Positions 1-13,035 of a DNA stretch of 64,000 nt are shown piece by piece (position 1 is the stretch's first letter; each line of letters begins with the position of its first letter). Made by a program: the position numbers and the translations under genes. The notes under the pieces were generated by a model. The model was not told where the DNA came from. It made no database searches and was given only the letters and a program-made list of their open reading frames with translations. Origin of the DNA: Phascolarctos cinereus (Eukaryota > Chordata > Mammalia > Diprotodontia > Phascolarctidae); NCBI RefSeq assembly GCF_002099425.1, contig NW_018343972.1, positions 5,171,001 through 5,235,000 of the forward strand, read 5' to 3'.

Positions 1-548
1 GGGAAAATAAATGAGTTGTACAACAGGATCATGAAAGAAAGTAAATAATTTGATAAGGAAGCATAAAAAATGGGAAAACAATGTACAGAAATTCACTGAA
101 GTAAACAACTCTCTAAAAAGTAAAATTGGTCAAATAGAAAAGAAGGTACAAAAATTCACTGAAGGAAGAAAAAAAAACTTGTTAAAAGGTAAAGAGGAAA
201 AAGCAGGATGGAAGGAAATATATGGTTAGTAATAATAACTATGGATGCAAGAGGGATGAACTCACCCATAAACGGGAGCAGATAGCAGATAAATCATTCT
301 GTTTTATAAATTGGCAAAGGATATAAATAGGCAGTTTTCAGATGAAGAAATCAAAGCTATTGATAGTCGTGGAAAAATGCTCTAAATTATTACTGATTAG
401 AAATTTGCAAATTAAAGCATTTCTAAGGTAATACCTCACACCTGTCAGATTGGCTAATACAGGAGAAAAGGAAAATGATAAATGTGGGAAGGGATGTAGG
501 AAAATTGGGATACTGATGAATTGTTGGAAGACTTGTAAAATGATTGCT
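1..548 (+). mobile_element. L1-1: scrambled L1 piece (ORF1 coil, ORF2 N-end, ORF2 C-end)
   Basis: Bases 1-222 match the coiled-coil part of marsupial L1 ORF1 (repeated 'EVQKFTEEN'-like wording). Bases 223-292 match the very start of ORF2 ('RDELTHK'). Bases 293-548 jump to the ORF2 C-terminal part (sense of 'LTPVRLANT', 'GKIGIL'). At least two internal deletions have therefore joined distant parts of one L1. The left end runs off the window. Confidence 0.8.
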
Positions 549-1289
549 TCTCCTTTGCTAAATATATCACAACATAATCTCTAAGGGACTGACTAAATTC
601 ACACTTGATGCCAGTTCCTTTTGCAAATACACTGCACATAGTGCATGCCCTTGGATTTTGGTTTATCATGGTATCTGTAGTCTTGGTCTTGGGTGAGTTG
701 TTAGTGTCACCATTTTAATATCTGAGACTATGATTTGGAATGGTAACCAAGAGCAGAGTGCATAATCTGACCACCTGTGGAAATATATTGTCATTCTAGT
801 TTTTCCAAATTAATACATGAGATGAGATGGGGCTGGGAAAAAATTAGGGTAGAGGATGCTTGCTGTCAGCAGTGGTTGAATTCTTTTAGTTCACTGAAAC
901 CTGCTACCTTTTTGTGACATTTATGAGTAGATATAGTCTCCACATTAGGCAGGTTTCAGAACAGAAGATTTAGCACTGAACAGACATTTAAGAAAGCTGC
1001 ATTCTTTGAGAAAATATAGAATGGAAAAACTGGTCAACAATAGTGGGTCCATTCCCCCCCCCCCATTTAATCAGCTAAAATGTATGTGATCAGATGTCTC
1101 ATTGTGGATTAAATTCACACTCCATGCCAGGCTTGTAACCTCATCCCAAAATATGTGGCACATAGAATAGACATTTGGCTTCTCAATTCTGAATCTCACA
1201 AAAGCATACACTGTATAGAGCATAATTCTCCAAAGACTAAACCAAGAAAGTTCAAGTCCTATTAAATCAAGACAATAGGAATTTATTTA
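549..1289. other. Unassigned stretch
   Basis: No gene or repeat recognised. It contains a C homopolymer at about 1053-1064. The reading frames are short and of ordinary composition. Confidence 0.5.
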
Positions 1290-1448
1290 GGGGCAGCTAG
1301 TTGGCACAGTGGATAGAGCTATGGTCTTTGAGTTAGGAGGAACTGAGTTCAAATCTGGCCTCAGACCCATAACAATTACCAGCTATGTGACTCTGGTGGG
1401 CAGGTCACTTAACCCCAATTACCTCACCAAAAAGCAGGAAAAAAAAAA
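1290..1448 (+). mobile_element. Marsupial tRNA-headed CORE-SINE (WSINE/MAR1 type)
   Basis: It starts ggggcagctagttggc, has the tRNA-like head, then the CORE part 'gttcaaatctggcctcag' and 'gtcacttaaccccaatta', and ends in an A-tail. Target duplications flank it: gaatttatttag at 1279-1290 and gaatttacttag at 1449-1460 (11 of 12 match). The family name is from memory. Confidence 0.9.
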
Positions 1449-1460
1449 GAATTTACTTAG

Positions 1461-1555
1461 TACATAGTATGTGCCAGGTACTATGCCAAAGGCACAAAGG
1501 ATACTGAGGATAGAAAAAAAGGGGGAAAACAACCTCTGTGCTCAAGGATCAAATA
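1461..1555 (-). mobile_element. L2 3'-end fragment
   Basis: The plus strand reads like the reverse complement of an L2 tail: 'atgtgccaggtactatgcc' followed by a 'ctctgtgctcaaggatc'-type phrase. Short and diverged. Confidence 0.5.
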
Positions 1556-2464
1556 AAGTAATGGTGAAAATGGCATTTGAGGTTCACGTAGAGGACCAGA
1601 TAATCTAGGATATTCTCCTTTATCATCTGGAATCTTTCTTCCCAAGTGGCTAGTCTTATGAGCTTTTGTGACTTCTTTTACATCATTTGCCTGGGAGTTC
1701 ATATAGTGTAGAGGTATTTCATGCCTCTAGAATTCCAACTAGTATTTATTTAACTATGGATGGTTGGCAAGGACTTTGGAACTGATCAGTTTATTGGACA
1801 TGATAGTTACTGATAAGGACTGTCTCCAGACAGAAAGAACCAAGCTTTTATCTGAGAGTGTGTTTGTGAGACTTTCTTGTCATTCTTTGAGAGCTGACAG
1901 TAGCCTTTCAATCATTTTTTCTCTCTCTCTCTCTGTGAGACTATAACTCACTAATGAGTGAGAACCTGAAGATTTGTGTCTTGCAGCCATCTAGACTGAG
2001 AAAATGGATAGCCTGCCAGTACCATTTTGCTGCTTCCATGTTACAGATATATTAATGCTTCTAAGAATTTATATAAATATCATGTGATTACACAGAGTCA
2101 CAATCCAGGAAAAAAACAACAACAAAGAAACACCTCTGATATGAAATACTCTCTCATAGCACCTTTGCTTATTGTGTGAACAGATTCCAGAGGCTCAGAA
2201 TAAAACTAGTGACCATTTTCAGTCTGGATTTGGTTTTCTGTGGATTTAAACAGTTTTCAGTGAGTAGGAAACAGCTGGGGAAATAAAAAGAGATGGGATC
2301 AAGCACAAGTAGAGAGGAGTACCTCTCCTCCTAAGACTAGAACAAAGAAAGATAAAGTGGAGGATGATGTTGAAGTAACTAGAATGTAGAATGGGAAAGA
2401 GAGGAAGCTTCTATTAGAAGGCTGCAATTTTTGTAACTAAAAATAAAAATTCTTGCAGGAATAC
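1556..2464. other. Unassigned stretch with a short (CT)n
   Basis: No gene or known repeat recognised apart from a CT run at about 1919-1936. Confidence 0.45.
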
Positions 2465-2576
2465 AAGAAAAAAATTATTAGATATCTATTAGCTGACTGG
2501 CATTGTCCTAAGTGGTGAGGATACAAACACAAGCAACATAGAAAGTCCCTGAATTGAGAAGCTAATGGGTAGTAAA
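2465..2576 (-). mobile_element. Possible L2 fragment
   Basis: 'gactggcattgtcctaagtg' followed by 'gaggatacaaacacaagcaa' resembles a reverse-complemented L2 tail. The next 400 bases may continue an old repeat, but I cannot name it. Confidence 0.4.
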
Positions 2577-4225
<1,649 letters not shown>

Positions 4226-4269
4226 ACAATGAAATGGCATTCATTTAGTGACTTTGAGGTGCCTGTCAT

Positions 4270-4475
4270 AGGGCATCTTCAAGTGAACATTGGAAGACCA
4301 TCTGTAATGGATGTTAACCAGATTATAGATCATAGATATAGAGACAAAATGAAATTTAGAGGTTATTTAACCTTTCCTATCATTTTACAGTTGAAGAATC
4401 CAGGGCAGATGAGATAAATGATTGATTAAATTACGGTGATTTCCAACTCTGCAATTCTATAGTGGCAGGAAAATT
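4270..4475 (+). mobile_element. L3 (CR1-clade) tail fragment with a MIR-like patch
   Basis: 'cttcaagtgaacattggaag' and 'ttccaactctgcaattctat' resemble the 3' end of L3. The middle (about 4320-4420) has MIR/CORE-like wording in the opposite sense. Very diverged. Confidence 0.35.
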
Positions 4476-4625
4476 TAGACAACTTGGATTCATGTGACTG
4501 TTAAGTGAAAGGGGTTTAAAACAACACCAAGAAAACTAGAAAACAATTGGCAGAAATTAACCTTAGCCTGATACCCTGTACCATATTGTACAATATATCA
4601 TAAATGGATGCATGACCTTAATATT

Positions 4626-4640
4626 AAAGATCATACTTAT
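4626..4640. repeat. Target-site duplication, left copy
   Basis: aaagatcatacttat. It matches 7094-7108 (aaagatgatacttat) at 14 of 15 positions and lies inside L1-2. Confidence 0.85.
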
Positions 4641-4846
4641 GCTCAGAGTCTTAAAATCTAGCCACTGCTCAGATTCTTATAATCTAGCCAACAGCTTACT
4701 AATGTTCAGACTCCTTAAGAATCTGTCCAATATGATGGATGTTCTGATAAAGTTTGTCTTTGGCTGAAAGAAGGCTTGGGTCGAATTATTTTAGGTAGCA
4801 CCTGTGTGTTGTGATTTTGGGGTTCTAGCACCCCTAAACCTCAACA
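4641..4846 (+). repeat. 5' R-U5 of the retroviral copy
   Basis: R is about 4641-4763 and U5 about 4764-4846, ending in CA (cctcaaca) as LTRs do. U3 is absent here. Confidence 0.7.
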
Positions 4847-4849
4847 TTT

Positions 4850-4867
4850 TGGTGGGTCATACAGGGA
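4850..4867 (+). other. Probable retroviral primer-binding site
   Basis: tggtgggtcatacaggga lies three bases after the LTR end. With a one-base offset it is closest, among those I remember, to the tRNA-Pro type site (tgggggctcgtccgggat) of class I elements. The assignment is tentative. Confidence 0.45.
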
Positions 4868-6591
4868 AACTGCTAACCCCAATTTCTTTTCTAGCCAAGA
4901 TTGAAATATGTGTAAGCCTCCTCCCTCCCTCCTTTCTTGCTCTGCAGTTGGGGTTGCTCTATAAACACCAAGGATTGGAGGTGATTTTTTGGCAGATATT
5001 TATGAGGCTGTCTCACACTTGGCTTAATGCTCTCAGACTCTTGGTCCACTGGGTCGGTTTGAGGCCATGGACCTGGGTACACCTTCTGCAGCATAGAGGA
5101 CAAGGCTGAGTGCCCTATCTGGAAGCATATGCCCAATTCTGTCAATTCTCTTAGTGCTAGAGAATTGGGGAAAACTGCAGTTGCTTTTTGGTTCCCTGAG
5201 GCTTACTTACTCCCTTTCCTCTATACCCCTTAATTCTCCTTTGTGGAGGTTACATGGAAAAGCTAGAAAAGCTAAAAATATCTTGGCAGATTTTAGAGGT
5301 TTGTGATTAATCATTAAGGAGTTTTGAAACACCTCCTTACAACCCTGGTCACTCTCTTCCCTTGAGTCAAGAGAGTATCTGTTAACCCCTCTCATAGAAG
5401 AGAATTTCCCCCTTTCCCCCTCACCTTTGTGTTCACCCCCCACCTGTGGAAAAGAAGTGGGGGTGGGCAGCCCCTATAGCATGGGCCACATTGGCAATGG
5501 CCTTGGGCCCTGGGGTAACTTTTACCTGGAAGCATTACCCAGGTTCAGCATACCCTGTTCTAGGTAAAGAAGCCAGCCTCTGAATTTGGGTAAGCAAACT
5601 CTTCTTAAAGTTGTAGTTTTAACTGTAAATGATGAGATGTTGATTTTCTGTGTAAAGTAATTTGGAAATACATTTAACAAAACTGAAGTCACCTGATTGG
5701 TAATGGGTTTGTTACAAGTTTAAAATTGGTGAACTTTTTGTATCCGTTATCTCAAGCAACTTTTCATGATTTGGTTACTGCTAAAAATAATTTGGCTATT
5801 GTTGATTATTGTTTCAATGTGTAAACTTGCCAATAAGCTTGTTTGGGTTTTGATTTGCTGAGAATTTGCAAGTATATATAAATCTCTAATGATTGGCTTT
5901 TTACATGAGGACAAATTTAAATTTGAGATGTAAATCCTGGAAAAAGTTTTTCCCAAGCTGTGATTAGTGAAACTTGTTGTTTGAGGTAATAAAGCTCATG
6001 GGATTTTATTTTGAGTTGTCTGATGCATCATAATAATCCATTGATAATCAATAATCTACCATTTGAGAGAAATGCCACAAACCACTAAGAGAGAATGTGA
6101 TACTGGTAGGAAGTCAACATGTGGAAAAACTGAGAGGATAATTTTAGTCTCAGTTTAAGATGGGATCCTCCTGGCTCAGTTTCCCCATTATGTTCCTTTT
6201 GAAAGGAATGTTACCCACCTGGCTATTCCTGAGTCTGGCTATGAGGTGGATTTTGACACTGGAAAACTGAATTATCTGAATCCAGACAGAGCTAAGGATG
6301 TTTTATCCTGTCATGTTTGGGCCCTGCAGTCTTTTCTGTCAGATTCACGTCTTCCAGACTACAGGCCATTCACTTACAGTTGACAACAAACATCAGGTAC
6401 CAACCAATGCTCCCCATTGTTCCCTAGATGCAACTTGTGCTCAGTTCCAGTCAACCTCCTCTTTGAGACTCCTCAGAGCAGGGACAGCTCTATGCCCCTT
6501 GCGAGTAGGAAGCAGTTACAAAAACCAAGACCTTCACCCATTACCCCAAATGAATTTGGGTCCCATTTGTTTGAGTGGGGAATGAGGGGGT

Positions 6592-7080
6592 TGGGATATG
6601 GACCCCAGAAAGGAAAAACTCTGGACTTTCCCACATGGCCAAATCTCTGGCTTTGTCTGAGGCTATAATCCCATCAACTGGCCTTTTGTTATAGCCTACA
6701 CTCAATCTCCCACTTCTCTGTTACCCTTAACCTAGCCTAGCCTTCTATTGTCTTACCTCGCTATGGCCCTCAGCCACTTCCCACCCTTAATCCTAGCTAG
6801 GCTCCATTCTCCTTTGGCCACATGGGTGCAGGTGCCTGGCATTCTATTACTTCACTGTCCCCTCCCCCCGACCTCCCCCAGCCTGCAAATTACTTGGCTG
6901 CTCCTATATTTCTCCCACAATCTTTCTGTACATAAGGTCCATCTTGTCTCCATTAAGATGCTAGATTCTTAAAATCTAGCCATTGCTCAGATTCTTATAA
7001 TCTACCCAATAGCTTACTACTGTTCAGACTCCTTAAGAGTCTGCCCAATATGATAGATGTTCTAATAAACCTTGTCTTTG
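6592..7080 (+). repeat. 3' U3-R of the retroviral copy
   Basis: It follows a purine-rich tract (about 6574-6590, possible polypurine tract). U3 begins near tgggatatgg and R starts near 6960. R ends about 25 bases after an aataaa signal, then a short T run and an A-tail follow (7085-7096). Confidence 0.65.
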
Positions 7081-7093
7081 TTTTAAAAAAAAA

Positions 7094-7108
7094 AAAGATG
7101 ATACTTAT
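7094..7108. repeat. Target-site duplication, right copy
   Basis: aaagatgatacttat pairs with 4626-4640. L1-2 resumes immediately after it. Confidence 0.85.
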
Positions 7109-7986
7109 AAAAATGAGAAGAAAAGCAGATCATACACCTCTCACAGCCATGGGTAGAAGATAAGTTTCTAAAAAACAATACAAACAAACAAACAAACAAA
7201 AAACAAAGGACAGAAACAATTGCAAAGATAAAATAGTTAGCTTTGATTACATGAAATTGAAAAGCTTCTACACAGAGAAAATTAATGTACCTAGGAAAAA
7301 TAAGGAAGTAGTCAAATTGGAAAAAATATTTGTATCAAATTCCTCTGAAAAAGGTTTTGTATCCAAGATATATAAACATATAAACAACTGATAAATATGC
7401 ATAAGAGTAGTAGACACTCTGCAATGGATAAATGGTCAAATATATTAACAAATAGTTCTTAAGACTAGCAAAGTAATTACAACTGCATGAACAATTATTC
7501 CATATTACTAAACATAAGATAAATGAAAAACAAATAATATTGAAGTTTTACCTCATACCCTCAAATTGGCTAAAAAAAAAATTAAAAATGCTAGTTAATG
7601 TTGGAGGGATTATGGAATGAAAGGCACACTGATAAGTTGATGGAGCTATGAAATTGTATAATCATTTTGGAAAGAAATTTGGAATTATGCCAAAAAAGTG
7701 ACTAAAATGTTCTTATACGTTGAATTAGAGACTCCATTACTAGGTGTATACCTCAAAAAGGGCATTGATTTGAACAAACTCCCCATATAATAAAAATATT
7801 TGTAGTAGTATGTTTTATGAGCAAAAAATTAGAAACAAAGAAGATGACCATAGATTGGAAAATGGCTAAGTACATTCTGATACATTAGTAAAATGAGACA
7901 TTACTGTGCTTTAAGAAATAATGAATATACTAATTCTAAAGAAGCAAGGAAATATCTACATGAAATGATGCAAAATGAAGTAAGCA

Positions 7987-8461
7987 GGGCCTATCAGATT
8001 GGCCAACAGGACAAAACAGGAGAATGATAAATGTTGGAGAAGATGTGGGAAAATTGGAACATTAATACATTGTTGGTAGAGTTATGAAATGATCCAACCA
8101 TTTTGGAGAACAATTTGGAATTATGCCCAAAGGCTATAAAAATGTGCATACCCTTTGATCCACCAATAGCACTTCTAGGGCTATATCCCAAAGAGATCAA
8201 AGAAATGGGAAAAAGACCCACGTATACAAAAATATTCATAGCAGCTCTTTTTGTGGTGGCAAAGAATTGGAAATTGAGAGAATGCACATCAATTGGGGAA
8301 TGGCTGAGCAAGTTGTGGTATATGAATGTAATGGAATACTATTGTGCTATAAGAAATGATGAACAGGCTGACTTCAGAAAAACCTGGAAAGACTTATATG
8401 GTCTGATGCAGACTGAAGTGAGCAGAACCAAGAAGACTTTGTACACAATAACAGCCACGTT
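7987..8461 (+). mobile_element. L1-3: L1 ORF2 C-terminal end
   Basis: It encodes a long open stretch ('AIKMCIPFDPPIALL', 'YVGL' opposite) that is the classic marsupial L1 ORF2 C-terminus, better preserved than L1-2. It sits head-to-tail behind L1-2 and repeats the same part of ORF2. The typical L1 3'UTR is missing: similarity ends near 8461. Confidence 0.9.
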
Positions 8462-8630
8462 TTAGTATTCTTTACTTAGAATATCACTGTCTCTACTTGT
8501 TTTCCACATCAGGACTATTGAATAGAGTTCCTGATAATCACATGAGCTTTGTGTAGAGAGAGCAGACACTGCTTTTCTACTAATGATTCAACTTTAGGTT
8601 TTTATATGATAAACTTATCTGACAACATTT
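8462..8630. other. Flanking DNA split by L1-4
   Basis: No repeat recognised. Its right end, tctgacaacattt (8618-8630), resembles tctgaccactttt at 12350-12362, a probable target duplication of L1-4. Confidence 0.5.
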
Positions 8631-10239
8631 CTTTTTAATAGTTTTTATTCTTTTTTACTGTTTCTTTTTAATTTTTTAAAATTTATTTAGTATTTTATTT
8701 TTCCCCAGCTACATGTAATTTTTTTTAAATTGTTTTTAAAACTCTGAGTTCCAAATTCTCTTTTTTTCTTCTTCCCTAACACCCCTCACTGAGAAGGTAA
8801 GCAATTTAATATAGGTTATACATATGTAATCATGCAAAACATATCCATAAGTCATGTTGTAAAAGAAGACATAGACAAAAAAGAACTCAAGAAAAATAAA
8901 GTAAAAAGAAAGTATGCTTCAGTCTGTATTCAGACACCATCAGTTCTTTCTCTGGGGAAGGATAGCATTTTTATTTTTATCATAAATCCTTCAGTGTTAT
9001 CTTGGATTGTTTTATTACTGAGAATAGCTAAGTCATTCATAGTTGATCACCTTATAATATTGCTATTACTTTGTACGTAGTACATTTCACTTTGAATCAG
9101 CCCATTTAAGTCCTTCTAGGTTTCTCTAAGAGCATCTTGCTAGTCTTTTCTCATATTACAATAAAATCCATCACATTCACATACCACAATCTGTTCAACA
9201 ATTCCCCAATATCATTCCTTTAATTTCCAATTATTTGTACCCAGAAAAAAAGCTGCTATAAATATTTTTGTACATATAAATATTATCTCTCCTTTTTTTA
9301 AAAATCTCTTTTGGGATATAGACCTAGTAGTGGCATTGCTAGGTCATAGAGTGTGCATCGTTTTGTGGCCCTTTGCATATACTTCTAAATTGCTCTACAG
9401 AATAGTTGAATTAGTTCTCAACTGTACCAATAATACATTAATGTCTCAATTTTTTCCCGCATCCCCTCCTACACTTCTCATTCATCCTTCTGTCCTATTA
9501 GCTTTTCTAGTAGGTATGAGGTAGTACCTCAGAATTGTTTTAATTTCCCTTTCTCCAAATAATAATGAGTTAGAATATTTTTTTTTCATATGGCTATAGA
9601 CAGCTTTGATTACTTCATCTGAAACTGATCATATACTTTGATCATTTATCAATTGGGGCATGGCCCTAATTTTTATAAATTTGACTCAGTTCTCTAAATG
9701 TTTAAAAAATAAAGTCTTTACCAGAGAAACTTGCTTCAATTTTTTTAGTTACTATTTCTGACTGTAATTTCCTCCATCATATCCCCCCTTTTATTTATTC
9801 TATTCTCTCTCCTTTTCCCTGTCCCCCCTCAAAAGAGTTTTCCTTCTGACTACCCACTCCCCCAATCTGTCCTCCCTTCTATCACCCACCCCCTTTCTCT
9901 CATCTCCTTTGCCTCATACTTCCCTATAGGGTAAGATAAATTTTTATACCCAATTGAGTGTGTTATTCCCTCAACAAGCCAATTCTGAGAATAAAGTTCA
10001 CTCACTTCCCCTTACCTCCTTCCTCTTCCCCTCTACTGCAAACACTTTTTATTGACTTTTTTATGTGAGATAATTTACCTCAATCTACCTTTCTCTTTCT
10101 CTCAGTACATTCCTCTCTCACTCCTTAATTTTATTCTCTTAGATATCATCCCTCCATATTCAACACCCTATGCCCTTTGTCTATATATACGCCTTCAAAC
10201 TACCCAAATAATGAGAAAGCTCTTATGAATTACAAATAC

Positions 10240-11395
10240 ATTCTCATGTAGGAATGTAAACAGTTTAAATTTATTAAATCCCTTATAATTTATATTTCCT
10301 GTTTATCTTTTTATGCTTCTCTTGAGTCTTGTATTTGAAAGTCAAATTTTCTATTCAATACTGGTCTTTTCATCAAGAATGCTTGAAAGTTTTATATTTC
10401 ATTTAATGTCCATTTTTTCCACCCAGACTATTATAGTCAGTTTTGCTGGGTAAGTGATTCTTGGTTTTAATACTAGCTCCTTTGCCCTCTGGAATATCAT
10501 ATTCCAAGACCTCTGATCCTTTAATGTAGAAGCTGCAAAATCTTGTATTGTCCTGACTGTGGCTTCACTATACTTGACTTTTTTTTTCTTTCTTTCTGGC
10601 TGCTTGCAATATTTTCTCCTTTACCTAGCAACTCTGGAATTTGGCTATAATCTTCCTGGAAGTTTTCATTTTGGGAGCTCTTTCAGGAAGTGATTGGTGG
10701 ATTCTTTCAATTTCTGTTTCACCTTCTGATTATAGAGTATCAAGACAGTTTTCCTTGATAATTTATTGAAAGATGATGTCTAGGCTCTTTTTGCTTTATT
10801 ATAGCTTTCAGATAGTACAATAATTTTTAAATTATCTCTCCTGCATCTAATTTACAGGTCAGTCATTTCTCCAATGAGATATTTCACATTGTCTTCTATT
10901 ATTTCATTCTTTTGGTTTTGTTTTATCATTCCTTGATTTCTCATAAAGTCATTAGCTTCCATTTTCTCCATTCTAATTTTTAAGGGATTACTTTCCTCAG
11001 TTAGCTTTTGGATCTCCTGTTCCATTTGACTAATTCTGTTTTTAAGACATTCTTCTCCTCATTGGCTTTTTGGACCTCTTTTATCATTTGGCTTAGTCTG
11101 GTCTTTAAGGTGTCATTTTCTAGTGTCTGCTTTACCAAGTTGTTGACTTATTTTTTTCATGATTTTCTTGCATCACTCTCATTTCTCTTCCCAATTTTTC
11201 CTCTGCCTCTCTTACTTGATTTTCAAAATCCTTCTTGCACTTTTACATGGCTTGAGAATAATTCACATTTTTCTTGGGGGCTTTGGAAGTGGGAACTTTG
11301 ACTTTGTTCTCTTCTTCTGAATGTATGTTTTGATCTTCCTTGTCACCATAGTAACTTTCTATAGTGAGAGGTTTTTTTTCCTATCATTTGCTCAT
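10240..11395 (-). pseudogene. L1-4 ORF1 remnant
   Basis: L1 ORF1 encodes an RNA-binding trimeric chaperone of the L1 particle. The start codon equivalent lies at 11395, preceded by the 5'UTR. The order matches sister copies: basic N-end, coiled coil (about 10990-11260), then the RRM/CTD region with an 'ENLKIIG'-like stretch (about 10800-10830). Frames are broken repeatedly, so no protein is made. Confidence 0.75.
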
Positions 11396-11759
11396 TTTCC
11401 TAGCCTATTACTTGAATTTTTAACTCTTTGTTAAAGCAGGGGTCTGCTTCCAGGGTGGACAGTACACTGGCCAAAACTTCAGGGGTTTTGTGCAGCTGTT
11501 TTCAGAATATTTCTGGGGACCTGCAAGTTTTCAGTTCTTCCCAGGCAGTATTATCTAAGGAGAGATGTTTAGTACTCTCCTGGCCTGTGTTCTGCTTTGC
11601 AAGTGACTATAAGAACTCTGGAACTGTGAGGAGGATCTGCCCTCCACTGCTGCCTCAAGATCTGCCATGCTAGTACTCCCCCTCAGCCTGGGACTGCCAC
11701 CCAGTACTGCCACTTGGATCCTAGTATGGGCAAACAAACAGAATTTTGACTCAGCGCTT

Positions 11760-11802
11760 GCAAAAACAAACAAACAAACAAACAACAACAACAACAACCC
11801 TG
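11760..11802. repeat. (CAAA)n/(CAA)n run in the L1-4 5'UTR
   Basis: A short run of caaa units passes into caa units inside the 5'UTR. It is not seen at the same place in L1-9 or L1-13. Confidence 0.8.
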
Positions 11803-11888
11803 TAACCTCCTTCTGTCCAGTAGTTCAACCCTCTTACTTTGTGGGCTGAGAGTTCCTGAAGTAGCCTCTGCCACTGCTGCTGTTGCTG

Positions 11889-12200
11889 CTCATTCAGTCA
11901 GTCCGCAGGCCTTCTCCTGCTTTGTTGTGGGTGGGGCTGTGCTGGCATTGCCTGCTCTGGACTGTGCTCCACTCTCACCCAGGAGCAACAGACCCTTGTT
12001 GCTGACCTTCTAAGTTGTCTTTGCTGTCTGTTGGCTGAAAGGTACAGAAACTACTGCTGCTGACAGTAATTCAGTTGCTCTAAGGCCTGCTTCAGGTTTG
12101 CTGCAGTCAGGTCTGCATTGGCATAGCCTGCACTGGACTGCACTCTTCTCTCACCCTAGTGCAACTGACCTTTCCAGCCAACCATCTAAGTTGTCGTAGG
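11889..12200 (-). repeat. Imperfect tandem duplication in the L1-4 5'UTR
   Basis: Two units of about 135 bases, with starts about 178 bases apart (11889-12020 and 12068-12200), share the order 'attcagt', 'aggcctgct/ttct', 'ggcat.gcctgc.ctggactg', 'ctctcaccc', 'ctaagttgtc'. This recalls repeated promoter units in some L1 5'UTRs. Confidence 0.65.
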
Positions 12201-12479
12201 CTGGAAATTTTTTGTTTCACTCCACCTTTTTGTGGATTGTCCTGCTCTATAATTTGTTTAGGGTAAATTTTTAATGGCATTTGGAGGGGTTTGGGGAAGA
12301 GCTCAGGCGAGTCCCTGCCTTTACTCCACTATCATGGCACCGCCTCTTCTCTGACCACTTTTTAAAAGTGAAAAGAGCAGGGATAATTGTGTTCAATGCT
12401 TACCTCAATGCTACTGAAGGAGGCAATAGTACTGTCAATGAGAAAGGAAGATACAGTGTTCAGAATGGTGAAGTGTTCA

Positions 12480-12655
12480 GCATTGGATTTGGAGTCAGAG
12501 AACTTGACAAATCTTGCCTCTGTTCTCTTTTACTTGATAGAACTCAGGAAAGTCCCTTTGTCTTTCTTGGCCTCTATTTTTTCATCTGTACAATGAAATA
12601 GATTTGAGGACCAATGTGGTTCCTTCCAGGTCTAATTCTATGTTCTTCCAGCCTT
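12480..12655 (+). mobile_element. MIR/CORE-SINE fragment with L3-type tail
   Basis: 'ggagtcagagaacttgac', 'ttttttcatctgtacaatga' and 'ttccaggtctaattctatg' follow the order of a MIR-like SINE in sense orientation. Confidence 0.6.
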
Positions 12656-12884
12656 ATGCTATTACAACCTAAAAAAAGGAGATCTGCTCTGAGAATCAAG
12701 TGGCATGGTCTTTATTTCCAGTGTTCTGACAATGTGGTTTTTTGGGCTCTGGCTCCCTTCTCTTTCACAGGAAGGTAGGATGAGGATGAATTAGATGATC
12801 ACTGGCATTCCTTAGAACTAAAATTATGATATGTTTTTTACACTTTAGGTAAAACTCAGTGGTTTCAGCAATAAGTGTATCTAA

Positions 12885-13035
12885 CACATATACACATATG
12901 CATACATATACACACACTATATATACATACCTACGTATACATACATACATATGTATGTATATGTGTGTTTCTATATATGTGTGTGTACACATATGTATGT
13001 AAATACAAATATATAAATGTGTGTGTATATATCAT
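12885..13035. repeat. (CATA)/(TG)/(TA) low-complexity tract
   Basis: Mixed acat, tatg and tgtg units. Frames through it give only Tyr/Ile/His/Val runs. Confidence 0.95.

Larger units (their letters stand above)
4641..7093 (+). mobile_element. Endogenous retrovirus fossil, processed (RNA-derived) copy
   Basis: A related block of about 120 bases occurs at both ends (4641-4763 and 6960-7080) and behaves as retroviral R. The left end starts at R, with no U3, and runs into U5. The right end has U3 then R, with a poly(A) signal (aataaa at about 7045) followed by an A-tail rather than U5. A 15-bp target duplication flanks the whole. This is the form of a retroviral transcript reinserted by L1-type machinery, not of an integrated provirus. 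The roughly 1.75 kb between the LTR parts is far shorter than a whole provirus, so the copy is reduced and broken. I could not assign its coding parts. The priming-site wording suggests a class I (gammaretrovirus-like) element. The two R copies differ at roughly one position in nine by eye, so the copy is old. Confidence 0.8.
4520..7986 (+). mobile_element. L1-2: old L1 ORF2 C-terminal part, split by a retroviral insertion
   Basis: The left part is 4520-4640 and the right part 7109-7986. The two join to give ORF2 C-terminal sequence in the right order: the 'aaaactagaaaacaattggc' region, then 'gatacttat', 'tacatgaaattgaaaagctt' and the last coding block up to about 7986. It is more diverged than the L1 copy that follows at 7987. 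The insertion at 4641-7093 must be younger than this L1. Confidence 0.8.
8631..12349 (-). mobile_element. L1-4: L1 with 5'UTR and ORF1 but no ORF2 core
   Basis: Reading the minus strand: 5'UTR 12349-11396, ORF1 about 11395-10240, inter-ORF spacer to about 9785, then a direct jump to the last quarter of ORF2 and the 3' tail (9770-8640). Endonuclease and reverse-transcriptase coding parts are absent. The 5' end has the ggtgccatgatagtggag motif, equivalent to 'agccaagatggcagagt' of the sister copies. A probable 13-base duplication flanks it (11 of 13 match). Confidence 0.85.

Noticed and set aside
1290-1360. tRNA-like head at the start of the SINEs (also at 17354 and 58945)
   Set aside because: These are SINE promoter heads derived from tRNA. 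They do not keep a complete tRNA fold, so no tRNA gene is called.
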